Shown: positions 1-11,072, counted from the stretch's first letter. The stretch is DNA of 44,250 nucleotides from Linderina pennispora (GCF_002104995.1 NW_024468320.1:1-44250); one strand, 5' to 3'. The notes: a model not told the origin generated them from the letters alone. Numbers and translations: made by a program.

Positions 1-3000
1 GTGTTTGCGCGGCGGGACGTGCCACTCATGGACGCGCCTTTGCCTTTGGTTCTGTATTTGCCAAACATGGTCGATGCGTGCTGGGTGCTGTGGGTGGCAG
101 CATCCACCGGCTGCTGGGTGCCGTAGGCTGACGCAAACAGATTGCTGGTATCAAGAGACTCGCGATGGCTGGACGAACTGCGCAGACTGTTGGAGAACAG
201 GTGCTTGGCGCGCGAAAGCAGCTTGCGCGGAGCCGCTGCCACAGCCTCGTTCTTGACCGCCGACGAGCTGCCCAGCGCGTTCCTGTCGAATAGCGAGGCC
301 AGGATGCTGCGGTTGTAGCACTGCTGCACGCGGTGGTGCTCGGGGTACGCCAGCAGCACATACTGGTACATGATGATGGCCTGCTCGACCAGCCGGCACA
401 ACGCAGGCCAGCTGTCGACCGTCTCGCGCTCCTCGTTGAGCTCAGCATACGTGTCCTCTGACCCGCCGGCGTGGGCATCCAGCGGCAGCACAGTGGAGGT
501 GATATCAAACCACTCGTTGCCCAGATCGACCACGCGACAGGCCTGGAACGGATAGTACACAGTCGAGTCCTCGCTGCCGCTGTAATCCCAGATCACAGTG
601 AGATCGGCCATCAGCGCATTCGGGCAGTCGTGGCGCGACCGCGCGTAATCAGCAGAGTCCCAGATACGCACGGCCCACGACTGGCCGCCAACATCGACGC
701 GGTCCAGCTCCGGGTGACCAAGACTGACGGTCCGGCGGCCCGTGCCAGTGCCCTTGACGCTGCTCGAGCTGCTGCCGTGGCGGCTCAGGCCACCGGTAGA
801 CTCGAAGCAGCGCGCGACGCTGCGGTCCCAGGCGGTATTGAGGAACTCGAAAAAGGCATCGCGCGTCAGCGGCGTGTCGACCTCGAACTCGTGCAGCGAC
901 TGTGGGTGCCAGTACGCTGCGTCGCCGTACGACTCGGTCGTCTCGCTGGGATACAGAATACGCGCAAACTCAACCTGCATCGGATCCTCGCTGGCCTTGC
1001 CGCGCCCCCGCGCCCCTGGTGACGACGTCAGCGTGCTTGCTGAGTCGAGCGAGATCACAGAGGCGCCGCTCTTGCCGCTGGCTGTGCCCACGCGCGTGCG
1101 CCGCGCCTCACGCGGATCCAGGGCCGACTGGTCGTCGTTGGTCGGGTACCGCAGAACGTAGAAGGCTGTAGCTCCCGGCACCACGCTTTTCTCCAGCACG
1201 CTGATCCTGCTGATATCGATCCATCCGGCGAACCGGCCCCATCTTGTCGCACCAGATGCTGCCGAGCCGCTGGCCATGAAGGCAGTTGTTGCTGTGCTCA
1301 GCGAGCCACCAGAGCCGCACGTACACGACGCGGCCTCGGCGCTCTTCTTTGCAGCGCCATGCACTGGACACGAGGCTGTGCTGGATTTGCCAGTCACACG
1401 GATGTCGCCGTGGCCCTTAGGCGGCCAGTACCGCTCGACCATCATCAGCAGATCAGAGAACACCAGCAGCGCCATGGGCTTCCTGGGCTTGCCAGTGGTC
1501 AGATCAAGCTCCGACGCATCGACGGCACCGATGAATTCACGTGATGCGCTGATGAGGTTGGGCGGGCAGCCGTCGACGGTGGTCTGAATGCGGTGCAGCT
1601 CAGTAACACTCTCGGCGATCTGGTTGTCAGCCAGCTGGCCGATCTCGTTGATGCGCTCGAGCGCCATCTGGATGCGCTGGAAGTCGGGGTCGTCCTCAGC
1701 CACGGCCTTGAGCAGGTCGGTCAGCAGCAGCGTGTACCGCGGAATGCGCTGGACAGGCATGATCAGCAAATCGCTGATCCCCAGCTTGCGGCACTCCTCG
1801 CGCTCGCGCGCCTTCTGCAGAAAGCCAGCATACAGCGGGCTCTTGGCCTCCAGCGCGCGCGAGCACTCGAGTGCGTGGTGGTAGCCGTTGATATACCGCT
1901 TATACACGTGGAAGTCCACAAAGTGGTCACGGCACAGCGACCCAATGGTTTCCTTTGGATCCATCTCCCCGCGGTGCCATGCCTCCAGGTCGCCCAGGAA
2001 CCGCTCGTTGACCTCGTATACGCGCTCAATGTTGCCAAAGATCACGTGTGCGTCGTATGCTGGAATCAGCGCATTGTTGGCTGACCGCGCTGCTGACCGC
2101 AGCGGCACTGCGTAGATGTCAATTAGCGCCCGCAGCTTGGCCACGTAGCTGCGCTCGGTGCTGATCAGCTCCATGATCACATTGCGTCGCTTCGCCTCCA
2201 GCTCCGCCTTGGTCTTCTGCCGCCGCGCCTTGCTCTTCGTTGTGCCGTGCTTAGCTGAGCTGTCGCCCGAGTCGCCTGTATGTGCTGCGTCAGCGTCGCC
2301 GCGCATGCGCGCGCTGGCTCGCTCCAGTGTCCGCAGGAACCGCTGGTGCGGAGCCGCTGTGCCGGCGAGCTGCACGTGGTCCTGCGCTCCCTCCACTACA
2401 AAGTCAATGCGCAGCCGGCGGCGGTACAGCTTGGGCTCCAGGCTACGCAGCAGCGGCTTCAGGTGCTCGTCGCGCAGCTCGGTCAGGCTCTCGGTGGCCA
2501 CGGCCAGATCCCGCGCATACCGCTCGTTGGCCAGGAACACGTCTATTTGTGCCTTCAGCACCGGGTCGTCGCCTGCGTCCGTAGCGCCAATGGCTGCCCG
2601 CCGCTCGCGCACCGGCGCATTGAGCGTCGGGCTGTCGCTGGTAAACAGACTGTCCATGAAGCTGCTGATTTCTTCGCGCCTCAGCTCCGTCGACCGCTTA
2701 GCACCCGCCGACTTGATGGCCTGCCGGGCGGGCGCCGTCTGGCTCCATGCGTCTGCTGATTTGAGGGCTGCGGCATCGGCGCGGCTGGCGTTCTCGGTGG
2801 TGAGCCGGCGGTTGCGTAGCGCTGTGACTAGATACCCACGCCGCTCCTCGTCGGCCTGCTGGAAGTAAATCCGCAGCGCATGGTACAGCAATATCTTCTG
2901 CGGAGTGGGGCTCGAGAGCCGGTCCAAGTCGGTGCCGAAGATCGGCTCGTCAATGACCATTGTTGGCACAAACACCACCCCGAACTTGAACGGCGTACGC

Positions 3001-3704
3001 ACCAGCGCCTTATAGCACTCGTGCGACTCGCGCGTGCTGATTGAGATGCAGATGGGCCCAATCGACGACTCGTACCCGAAGAAGTTTGTATGCGGCTTTG
3101 CCACCAGCGCATTGAGCCAGAACTCCATCGCATACTGCCCGTCGTTTTCGTTGTCATTTGGGATCTCGTACATGTTGCGGGCCACCGGCTCCTCGATGAT
3201 CTCGCTTGCCCGCTTCTTCCGAGTGTTGCTGCGCGTCACGCTTGCGTCTGCCAGCGCCAGCTCCTTGGTGCGTCGCCGCACCGTCCCGGCCTGCCGGTTC
3301 TTCTCTTCTGTCACCGTCGCCCGCCGCGTCAGCGACGGCAGGAGCGCTGCCCCGACTGACTCCAGTTTCTGCTGCTGCTGTATGATCCCCGGCGATGTCG
3401 GCGAGGACCGGAATGTAAACTCGGCGTGTGTCGTGGCCGCCGACGGTGTTGTTGGTGTTGTTTTGGTTCCGCTGCGAATGGGAATGTTTCGGCGGTCGAA
3501 CCGGCGCGTGCTGCTGCTCTTCAGCCCTGCTGAATGTGTCTGCGTGTTAGTGGGTCGCCGCAACGATGTCTTTCTGTCTGGAAACACCTGTTTGTCCTCT
3601 GAATGCAACGTGCCAGTCTACAAAGCGCAAGCCCAGTTAGTCTTTCTTTTGGTCTCTTCAACTGTCGCCTGCTGGCTCTTGATTGCCTTGCCTGCATTTA
3701 CCAT
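1..3704 (-). CDS. Rho guanine-nucleotide exchange factor (DH-PH), 3' end outside the window
   Basis: An open frame runs leftward from 3617 to the window edge without a stop (about 1206 residues so far). The DH domain lies near residues 475-680. It starts at RRNVIMELISTERSYVAKL, contains the VYEVNERFLGDL segment, and ends with the diagnostic helix LIMPVQRIPRYTLLLTDLL. A PH-like segment follows (EFIGAVDASELDL, then ALLVFSDLLMMVERYW, about residues 690-730), interrupted by Ser/Gly-rich inserts. By family it activates a Rho GTPase at the membrane or cortex. No ATG opens the long exon: the frame is closed by TAG at 3618-3620, which sits at the end of a good 3' splice site (CTAAC branch, TTTGTAG). 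An ATG at 3702-3704 is followed directly by GTAAAT, so the model is ATG alone, an 84-nt intron (3618-3701), then the long exon in phase. Around residues 163-215 a stretch (FFGYESSIGPICISI) loosely recalls the region before RapGAP domains; this is weak. Confidence 0.85.
3618..3701 (-). other. Intron directly after the start codon of the DH-PH GEF
   Basis: The inferred intron begins GTAAAT, has a CTAAC branch sequence and ends TTTGTAG. Splicing joins ATG to ACT in phase 0, giving Met-Thr-Gly-Thr. Without it the first in-frame Met is near 3174, inside conserved-looking sequence. Transcript data would settle it. Confidence 0.55.
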
Positions 3705-5038
3705 TGTAGCATTAACAATAATAATAAAAAGTACAAATTTATGAAACCCGAACAAACGAAGTGAGAAAAAAAAAAAAAAGAAAACAAAAAGCGCATGCTT
3801 TTTTCGGTCCACTATTTGGTGTTTTTGTGCTGCTTACCCCGCGTGGTTTATTTTGTTGCCCTCGCCAAGCTTCGCTCTGAGCCAAAAGCGGGTTTTTCTA
3901 AAGTATAACAAAAATATCGGTGTGACAGAAGAGGAACCAAGCTTGGCCTTTTAACCCGCCAGCGATAGAGCGTGAAAAGAAAAAAAAAAAAAAACGAGCT
4001 CCCAGTGCGCTGCAAATCCACGTCTTCATCAAGGCTGCCAGGCGCCTGTTCTAAAAACAAACTAACCAAAACAATCCCTCGGTATTAATAGCTGCATATT
4101 TTTAGCCCTCACCCAGACCGCGTCCACGATAGACAAGAGCGGTCTGCGCGGTCTATGGGCTCCTCTACAGCGGCAAAAAAGTAAATAAACCTGGCCCGGA
4201 ACAACCGCTGGGGCCGATCGCACGACGTCCAGCCCAGTGGAATTATAGGCTCTTAATTTCCTGGTCGATTACGCCACATGATCACCGTTCCTGAGTGGTG
4301 AGCCACGGCTTTCACATGCACCCCCTTGCTGCCAAAGCCTGGTCGAGCACGGTACTGGCGCGGCGAATTATTTTGGGTCTAGTCGGTATCTAGGAGCTTT
4401 TGCAGGAGCTTAGGAAAATTAATTGGCCATACTCTGCCCGGGCAAATCCTGCCTCCACTATGCCTGGGACATAGGGGTATGAACCTTGAGATCGCAGGTC
4501 CTCCTGATAACTGAGTCACAGCCCGCCTTGCTTCTGTCCCCGTTTTCCGCTAGCCGCGCCCGCATGGGTCTGCCAGAGTACGGGTGAACTAGGAAACCAG
4601 TTCGTTTGGGTCGGAGCAAATTTTTCTGCCCTTCCCAAACGAGGAATAAGAAATCCTCCTATCCACAGCTCAAGGCTTTCATTCTTGTCCTGCCCTCTCT
4701 CCCCTAGCAAGCCCTCTTTCTTCTTCTCTCCATTGCTTTTACTTCTTTTTCCTTGGCTCCAGGTACAACTGGCATTAGCGCTCTCCTGCTCTATCAAAAT
4801 CGCTCTTTGGGTAAGCACGCATTGTGCCACCGGCTCGCCTATCATCCTCTCGTCTGCCCGGCTGGGGCGAAGGGAGAGAATCGCAATCATACCAGTCACA
4901 GTGCGTGCCTCAATTAGGCAACCCTCCCTTTCGACGACGAGTACACCCAGTCAACATGCCAAACTCAACGCTTCTCTGCTCTTCTCTCCTGTAGGCAACC
5001 TTTTGCGTTTCTTTTCTTTTCACCTCGACAAAATCACC
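3705..5038. promoter_or_regulatory. Divergent intergenic and 5' leader region
   Basis: This region lies between the divergent GEF and carrier genes. It holds two near-homopolymer A runs (about 3764-3780 and 3977-3994) and C/T-rich sequence just before the carrier ATG. A plausible 5'-UTR intron runs from GTAAGC at 4811 to a pyrimidine-rich CTGTAG ending at 4994 (184 nt). The frame is open upstream of the chosen ATG, but that part does not look like carrier protein. No RNA gene could be supported. Confidence 0.5.
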
Positions 5039-6985
5039 ATGACGGCAGGCAGATCCCAGCAGCGGCTTTCCAGCACCGAAATCGAACGGCTTTCGGAAGT
5101 TTTTGACACACATGCAACCGTTGCATCGGATGGGGCAAAATACCTGACACCAGACGGCTTTACGCGGGCGATCACACCGGCATTGCACCAGCAGCAGCAG
5201 TCTTCTTATTCGGCCTTTTTCTCCGTAGCCGATAAGCATGCTTCAGGCCGGGTTTCCAAGGATGAGTTCCTAGAGTTCCAAAGCCTGCTAGTGCGTCACG
5301 ACGCAGCCTCCAGCCTGTCGTTCAAGGCTGTCACGCAGTCTGATTCGGCGGCAGCCCCCGCCTTGGGCGCGCTCGTTGGTGACTCGCTGATTGCCAATTA
5401 CCTGAAGAGCCAGGGTCAGGTTTCGTATGCCGAGTTTGCCCAGCTCGTGGAGTCTGTGCGGGCCGACCGCATCCGCCAGGCATTCGCGGCTGTCGACAGA
5501 GAAAAGACCGGCTTCATCCAGGTCGACCAGCTGGTGGCTACCGCCAGCGAGTTCACCCCCGTAGCAGTGCAGAGTACGCTGGCGGAGAAACTGGCGCTGG
5601 TGGCGACCGAGGGCAAGGTTGGATACCCGACATTCCTCGCTGTTGTCAGTCTGCTGAGCGACCCGACCAAGATCGCCCATGCCGCTGCCGAGGTCGCGAA
5701 GGCGCCAAGCCAGATTTCTGCTAGCGAATTCGCCGCCACCACTGACATCCTGACGCCGCTCGAGGCCAGCGTGCTGTTCACGCTTGCCAGCGGCCAGGCC
5801 GGCGCCGAGACGGCAACCACAGCCAGCATCACAGGAATCCTGGACTCCCTGCACGACAGCCTGGTGCCTGCAGGCCGGAAATCCGACGTACCTATCACGT
5901 ACAAGAAGCCCGAGCGTACGATATTGATGGAGCTGCTGTTCCAGGCGTACAACTTTGGCGTCGGTGCCATTGCCGGTGGAATCGGCGCGACTGTCGTCTA
6001 CCCGATCGACCTGGTCAAGACGCGTATGCAAAACCAGCGGGCGGCTGTGGTCGGTGAAATGATGTACAAGAACAGCATTGACTGCTTCAAAAAGGTCATC
6101 CGCAACGAGGGCATTCTCGGCTTGTATCGCGGGCTGGGCCCGCAGCTCGTCGGCGTGGCGCCCGAGAAGGCCATCAAGCTGACCATGAACGACTTTGTGC
6201 GCTCGCGCATGAAGAACAAGGATACTGGCGAGATCACCTTTGCGGCCGAGCTGCTGGCTGGTGCAGCCGCTGGAGGCTCGCAAGTGGTGTTCACGAACCC
6301 GCTGGAGATCGTCAAGATCCGCCTCCAGACGCAGGGCGAGATGCTCAAGGATGCGACTGGACTGGGCGCCAAGGCTACTGGAACTTCGCCGGCTGTGCGG
6401 CGCGGCGCCATCACCATCGTCAAGGAGCTGGGTCTGATGGGCCTGTACAAGGGTGCCTCGGCCTGTCTGCTGCGCGACGTGCCGTTCTCGGCCATCTACT
6501 TCCCGTGCTACTCGCACCTGAAGAAGGATCTGTTCCACGAGGGCGAGCGCGAGCTCAGCATCACCGACCTGCTGCTGGCCGGCGCCATCGCTGGTATGCC
6601 AGCTGCCTACTTTACCACGCCTGCCGATGTCATCAAGACACGTCTACAGGTTGAGGCAAAGAAGGGCGAGACCGTCTACACCGGCCTGATGGACGCCGCG
6701 CGCAAGATCTACAAGGAGGAGGGCTTCAAGGCCTTTTTCAAGGGCGGCCCGGCGCGCATCCTGCGGTCGTCGCCGCAGTTCGGCACCACGCTCATGTGCT
6801 ACGAGCTGATCCACCGCATGGTGCCGTTCCCGGGCGAGGAGACACACAAGCGCAGGGATGTGGGCGAGGAGCGCGCCCGTGAGGTGTCGTCGCAGATGGC
6901 GCTGTTCAATGCCAGCAGCGCGCTGCGCCTGATGCACGACGGGAACTACAAGTTTGGTGCCATGCCGAAGACTACCACTGCCTAA
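5039..6985 (+). CDS. AGC1: Mitochondrial calcium-binding aspartate/glutamate carrier
   Basis: Predicted 648 residues. The N-terminal ~290 residues form an EF-hand-type regulatory region with loop-like segments such as [13 protein letters not shown] and [13 protein letters not shown]. The C-terminal half has three mitochondrial carrier repeats with the signature P-x-[DE]-x-x-[KR]: [10 protein letters not shown] (about 322), [11 protein letters not shown] (about 420) and [11 protein letters not shown] (about 526). This order and length match aralar/citrin-type carriers of the inner membrane, which exchange aspartate for glutamate and serve the malate-aspartate shuttle. The start was set at the ATG in ATCACCATGACG; residues upstream in the same frame are Phe/Ser/Leu-rich leader-like sequence interrupted by a probable UTR intron. 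The gene is convergent with the LEA2-like gene, with 62 bp between stops. Transport specificity is inferred from architecture only. Confidence 0.88.
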   Translation: MTAGRSQQRLSSTEIERLSEVFDTHATVASDGAKYLTPDGFTRAITPALHQQQQSSYSAFFSVADKHASGRVSKDEFLEFQSLLVRHDAASSLSFKAVTQSDSAAAPALGALVGDSLIANYLKSQGQVSYAEFAQLVESVRADRIRQAFAAVDREKTGFIQVDQLVATASEFTPVAVQSTLAEKLALVATEGKVGYPTFLAVVSLLSDPTKIAHAAAEVAKAPSQISASEFAATTDILTPLEASVLFTLASGQAGAETATTASITGILDSLHDSLVPAGRKSDVPITYKKPERTILMELLFQAYNFGVGAIAGGIGATVVYPIDLVKTRMQNQRAAVVGEMMYKNSIDCFKKVIRNEGILGLYRGLGPQLVGVAPEKAIKLTMNDFVRSRMKNKDTGEITFAAELLAGAAAGGSQVVFTNPLEIVKIRLQTQGEMLKDATGLGAKATGTSPAVRRGAITIVKELGLMGLYKGASACLLRDVPFSAIYFPCYSHLKKDLFHEGERELSITDLLLAGAIAGMPAAYFTTPADVIKTRLQVEAKKGETVYTGLMDAARKIYKEEGFKAFFKGGPARILRSSPQFGTTLMCYELIHRMVPFPGEETHKRRDVGEERAREVSSQMALFNASSALRLMHDGNYKFGAMPKTTTA

Positions 6986-7047
6986 AACCAAAATGCCCTT
7001 TTTTGCTGTTGTTTATTGATAGAATTCTATATTAAATTGCGTATGTG

Positions 7048-7791
7048 TTACGACATAAAGTGGTCGCCCAGTGCGCGCATAATGTTCAGCGACCGCTTCA
7101 TCACATTGGCCGACACGCCGACAGCGCCTTCGACGAGCTCAAACGAGCTGACCAGCATCTGGTGCGAGTGCTTGTGGATTGTGTTGATGGACTCGCGCAC
7201 CGTAAACTGCACCATGCTCAGCGGGCACACCAGATACGTCACCCCCATCGTATGCATCACACCGCTGAATCCCATGGCCGTATACGTTGCGTCCACAACA
7301 TATTCAATTTCAAGCGGCGGCGATTCACGCAGGTTCCGGCACTTGCTCATCAGGTCGCCGAAAATCCGCATATCTGTGTCCCGCCGCATATCGTAATTGA
7401 AGTCGACCTTCTGCACAAACACTGTGTTCCCGCGCTTCTCCAGAATACGGTCATGCACTGTCGTGCGGAATATAAACTGCTCTGTGCCCTTCAGCCGCCC
7501 CCGCAAGTGTACTGTGTCTACATGCACTGTAACCAGGTTGGGATTGTACACCGTTATCTCTAATGGCAACTTCAGGTCAATTGTCTGGTGTCTCACTTGC
7601 ACATCAGAAGGCTCCGTGCCTGGAATGCCCGACAGATAGATTTGCGGTGGCAGCCGTAGGTACTTTACGTAGAACGCTGTGCTAGCAACTGCCAGACACA
7701 CAATCATTAGCGCTTGCATTAACTGGGCCTGCCATGAATGCAACACTGGTTTATATGGCTTTGATTTTAGCTTTTTCATAGTGGCTTTCAT
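7048..7791 (-). CDS. Single-pass membrane protein with LEA2-like domain
   Basis: Predicted 247 residues from MKATMKKLKSK. A lysine-rich cytosolic start is followed by one hydrophobic segment (LMQALMIVCLAVASTAFYV, about residues 24-43). Then comes a beta-rich region with LEITVYNPNLVTVHVDTV, typical of the LEA2 (NDR1/HIN1-like, Ig-like) fold, where an NPN motif follows the first strands. The rest looks extracytosolic or lumenal and lacks obvious catalytic motifs. An in-frame ATG at 7890 would add 33 hydrophobic residues; I prefer 7791 because the TM then follows a basic N-terminus, as in the family. An ATG at 7779 is also possible. Function unknown; family members bind lipid or act at membranes. 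Confidence 0.7.
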   Translation of the reverse strand: MKATMKKLKSKPYKPVLHSWQAQLMQALMIVCLAVASTAFYVKYLRLPPQIYLSGIPGTEPSDVQVRHQTIDLKLPLEITVYNPNLVTVHVDTVHLRGRLKGTEQFIFRTTVHDRILEKRGNTVFVQKVDFNYDMRRDTDMRIFGDLMSKCRNLRESPPLEIEYVVDATYTAMGFSGVMHTMGVTYLVCPLSMVQFTVRESINTIHKHSHQMLVSSFELVEGAVGVSANVMKRSLNIMRALGDHFMS

Positions 7792-8086
7792 ATATGTGAT
7801 AGAAACTATAATTAAGCGGAAGTAGAGAAGGAAACATGCGACCTCGCTAGCTCCTGGCGTCAAAATATATATCTGGAGAAGTAAAAACATGCGCCTGTCG
7901 CTTTTGGGGCGGCACTGGGGACATCTACTGTGACGCCGGTCGTCTATGAGTACAGCGCCTCCAAAAATAATACTGCTTCCGACCTTGCTGTTGGCATAGT
8001 GCAGTGTCTATTGGTTAGCAGCATTTCCAAACCCCTTAGTTGTAGAAAAGACAAAAGCATGCGGTTGAGAAAAAGAAGCAAAAAAG

Positions 8087-8159
8087 CGACCGATCACGGG
8101 ATCGAACCGTGGACTTCTCGCATCGGAAACGAGCGCTCTAGCCTCTGAGCTAAGCGGCC
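8087..8159 (-). tRNA. tRNA-Arg (anticodon CCG), copy 1
   Basis: On the minus strand the sequence folds as a 73-nt cloverleaf. D stem is GCTC/GAGC, anticodon stem CTCGT/GCGAG, anticodon loop TTCCGAT (anticodon CCG), and T arm CACGG TTCGATC CCGTG. The acceptor stem has a G-U pair and one C-U mismatch at its sixth pair. A T run follows the 3' end (GCTTTTTTGC), as expected for Pol III termination. No intron. It decodes CGG. Its tRNA sequence is identical to the copy at 18654-18726. Confidence 0.93.
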
Positions 8160-8856
8160 TAAGCCTTAACGGCTGACACGTCTGAGGGTCGTGGAAATCC
8201 ACTCCTATACTATGTTACGCATTCACACTCCATCGTCACCTTTGTTTACTGAGGCTAGCCTGCATACAATCAACACTGTTCTGCTTTGTGTATGCTACCG
8301 CTGATATTTGACCCCTTACCCTCTTGGCAGCTGTGTATACGATAACATGTGCTGGTACTTAGAACCCGCAGCTGATATACTGTGTATCCGTTGCATCAGT
8401 CCCCATGCCCATGTGAAGCCCCATTTGAGTACAGCTTGCTCAAATGTTTATCTTGTCGCCAAATACTCTCACCATGCGCCTTTCTGGCCAGAACAGGTGT
8501 TCCCTAAACTCTGCCTAATATGTAGTCCACCCGGCTCGTGCGGATCGGCTTTTGAAACCACTGTTCCGCTCCGTCCTTCCCATTTGCGAAAAGCCGGGCG
8601 ATCCCTAAATGTCTGACCATTCCGCCCGTACAATTTTCGATTACCACGCTCAAGTGGAAACCTTCCAAACGACAGAAATTCGTGTTTGGAGCCAGTCAGG
8701 ACTGTGCCGGTGGATTTCGGCTGCAAAAACACCTCCGGCCACCCGTAGGATATGCTGCTGCACAAGCGTATAAAAGACACAGCAAAGACTGCTGGTCTCC
8801 CTGATAACTATGACTGCTTCCGCTCTTTATCTGTACGTCTGCTCAATCTCTCCATC
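8160..8856. promoter_or_regulatory. Intergenic region: tRNA leader and acyl-CoA ligase promoter
   Basis: Positions 8160-8222 are the 5' flank of tRNA-Arg copy 1 and are clearly similar to the flank of the second copy. The rest holds no supported gene. A TATA box lies at 8769-8776, before the acyl-CoA ligase. Confidence 0.6.
8769..8776 (+). promoter_or_regulatory. TATA box of the acyl-CoA ligase gene
   Basis: TATAAAAG lies 88 bp before the ATG at 8857. This spacing argues against translation from the in-frame ATG at 8752, which lies upstream of the box. Confidence 0.65.
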
Positions 8857-10500
8857 ATGCCCATTGCCTCTCTCGCCCCCAGCATCGCCATCCCATCGGT
8901 TGATCTGCCGACATTCTTTTTCAACACAGTAAAGAACTCGACGCCATTTGGGCAGAAGCCCGAGCTGCCATTCCTTGTCAGCGAGTCCAAGACGCTGTCG
9001 TTTGCTGATCTGGAGAAGCTCACCAATGCTCTCGCCTCGGGCCTTTTCAACAACGCTGGTCTGAATAAGGGCGATACACTGCTGGTAGTCCTCCCAAACA
9101 ACGTCTACTACCCAGCAATCACCCTGGCGACGCAGATGGTCGGTGCTGTCGTCACCACCGCCAACCCGCTGTACACTGCGCGCGAGCTTGCCCACCAGAT
9201 CGAGCTGACCGGCGCAAAGATGGTGGTCTCGATTGACGCCAAGGTCCCTGCCATCAAGGAAGCAGTGGATTCTGTTGCGTCATCTATTCCTGACAACCTC
9301 ATCTTTACGCTAGATGGTGCCAACCCTATTTTCAACATCCTCTCAACCAAGCCCTTCCCGCGCGTCTATCTGCGCACTGAGGAAGAGACGAAGAATGCGC
9401 TTTCGTTTATTGTCTTCAGTTCTGGTACCAGCGGCAATCCCAAGGGTGTCATGCTCAGCCACCGCAACGTCGTCGCCAACATCATGCAGAACCTGGCAGC
9501 TGACAAGAGCGACAAGTACCTTACCGACGCCTACGCACATATCGAGCCTAATGCACATATGATCGCTGTCCTCCCGTTCTTCCACATCTACGGCCTGACA
9601 TGCATCATGCACTTGCAGCTGTGCCAGGGCCGCCCACTTGTGATCATGCCCCAGTTCGACCTTGAAAAGTTCTGTCAGCTAGTGCAGCAGTACCGCTGCC
9701 GCGCTGCCCACCTGGTACCGCCTATTATCCTCGGTCTGACCAAGAGCCCGATTGTCAAAAGGTACGACATCTCGAGCCTGCTGTTTATCAACAGTGGGGC
9801 TGCTCCACTCACCAAGGAGCTGCAGCAGGAGGCACAGAAGGTTCTGGGATTCCCAGTTTGCCAGGGATATGGCCTGTCTGAATCAAGCCCAGTGATTACC
9901 CGAATTAGCCCTGGTAAGGTTGTGTATGGCTCATCAGGCCAGCTCATTCCAAACATGACTGCCAAGGTCATTGACGATGATGGCAAGGAGGTTGGTCCTG
10001 GTGAGATTGGCGAGCTGTGCTACCGCGGTCCCAACATCATGGTGGGCTACCTGAAGAATCCGGCCGCTACTGCCGAGACCTTGGACTCTGAGGGCTATCT
10101 CCATACTGGAGATGTTGGCTATATCGACAAGGACGGCTACAACTTCATCACCGACCGCAAGAAGGAACTGGTCAAGTACAAGGGCTTCCAGATCCCACCC
10201 GCTGAAATTGAGGGCCTGCTGCTTGATCACCCAGCGATTCTGGACGCAGCAGTCATTGGTGTCTATGACGACACTCGGGCAACTGAGGTTCCCAAGGGAT
10301 TCGTCGTTATCAAGCCCGATGCCAACAAAACAGGTGTTGTTGATGAGATTCACTCATGGCTGAATTTGCGCGTCACTCATTACAAGCGGCTGCGTGGTGG
10401 AATTGAGGTCATCGATGCCGTTCCCAAGTCAGCAACTGGGAAGATCCTCCGACGTGTTCTGAAGGAGCGCGAGTCGCAGAAGCACAAGGCCAAGCTTTAA
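8857..10500 (+). CDS. 4-coumarate-CoA ligase-like acyl-CoA ligase, predicted peroxisomal
   Basis: Predicted 547 residues, a normal length for the 4CL/acyl-CoA synthetase (ANL) family. Motifs in order: P-loop SSGTSGNPKGVMLSH (about 188-202), GYGLSESSPV, YLHTGDVGYIDKDGY, the hinge/A8 segment DRKKELVKYKGFQI, and the C-terminal catalytic lysine motif SATGKILRRVL. The enzyme would adenylate a carboxylic acid and transfer it to CoA. The last three residues, AKL, fit the PTS1 peroxisomal consensus. The start MPIASL is chosen because it follows the TATA box at the usual distance and begins the family homology. It is the first of three plus-strand genes lying between the two tRNA-Arg copies; the next gene is a P450 of a fatty-acid hydroxylase family. 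Substrate (medium/long fatty acid or aromatic acid) cannot be told from sequence. Confidence 0.92.
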   Translation: MPIASLAPSIAIPSVDLPTFFFNTVKNSTPFGQKPELPFLVSESKTLSFADLEKLTNALASGLFNNAGLNKGDTLLVVLPNNVYYPAITLATQMVGAVVTTANPLYTARELAHQIELTGAKMVVSIDAKVPAIKEAVDSVASSIPDNLIFTLDGANPIFNILSTKPFPRVYLRTEEETKNALSFIVFSSGTSGNPKGVMLSHRNVVANIMQNLAADKSDKYLTDAYAHIEPNAHMIAVLPFFHIYGLTCIMHLQLCQGRPLVIMPQFDLEKFCQLVQQYRCRAAHLVPPIILGLTKSPIVKRYDISSLLFINSGAAPLTKELQQEAQKVLGFPVCQGYGLSESSPVITRISPGKVVYGSSGQLIPNMTAKVIDDDGKEVGPGEIGELCYRGPNIMVGYLKNPAATAETLDSEGYLHTGDVGYIDKDGYNFITDRKKELVKYKGFQIPPAEIEGLLLDHPAILDAAVIGVYDDTRATEVPKGFVVIKPDANKTGVVDEIHSWLNLRVTHYKRLRGGIEVIDAVPKSATGKILRRVLKERESQKHKAKL

Positions 10501-11072
10501 CATCTGGTAATGCTAGGAGTGAAATATAACACGAGCTTGCTTTTGAGACTCTTGTGCTATGATAAGATTTTCTATAGTCGATATGTTCTGGCTATCAGGG
10601 AACAAGCAAAGAAGCACACTTTTAATTATGCTCGAGCTGATGAACTGGCATACATATTATATGAAATGCCAGTTGAAAGTTAACCAGCTAGGCTCCGGAT
10701 TAGTCCTGGAGGTCATAAATGTCCATGAGACAAGCATTTGCTATGGCCGTAGATCAAGAGACACAGGCATTCCGTCTCATTCTGTGTTTTAGGCATGCAT
10801 CGGGAAATTGGACCTGACTCGGATGCGATGTCGGCCACCACCAATCTCTATCCTGAGCGAAATAAAATCTATAGCATACATATTGTTCTTCTCTTTTTGT
10901 GGCGTTATCAATTATTTTTGCCAAGAAATGGGCTTGAACGCTACTTTAGAGAGCTTGGTTAAATAGTGGACATATCCAAGCCAACTTGTAGTGCCTAGGC
11001 AATCAACATTTCCATTATAACTTTACCACATACATACTTCAGTTATAACCTGGTTCAACCAATCAACCAACT
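10501..11072. other. Intergenic region with one perfect hairpin
   Basis: AT-rich spacer between two tandem genes. It contains a perfect 9-bp inverted repeat, AACTGGCAT (10643-10651) and ATGCCAGTT (10666-10674), with a 14-nt loop. TATA-like sequence occurs near 10861. No coding sequence supported. Confidence 0.5.

Noticed and set aside
2158-2868. Long plus-strand ORF opposite the Rho GEF
   Set aside because: Arg/Ser/Ala-rich shadow of the GC-rich DH-PH coding strand, starting at a non-ATG codon.
4440-4520. tRNA-like B-box sequence on the minus strand (GGTTCATACCC)
   Set aside because: No consistent acceptor or anticodon arm could be folded around it.
4516-4899. 127-codon minus-strand ORF opposite the carrier leader
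   Set aside because: Composition mirrors the pyrimidine-rich leader; no domain, and it overlaps the probable 5' UTR intron.
7930-8148. 72-codon ORF ending in a GIEPWTSRIGNERSSL-type sequence
   Set aside because: It is the translation of the tRNA-Arg gene on the opposite strand, a well-known artefact.
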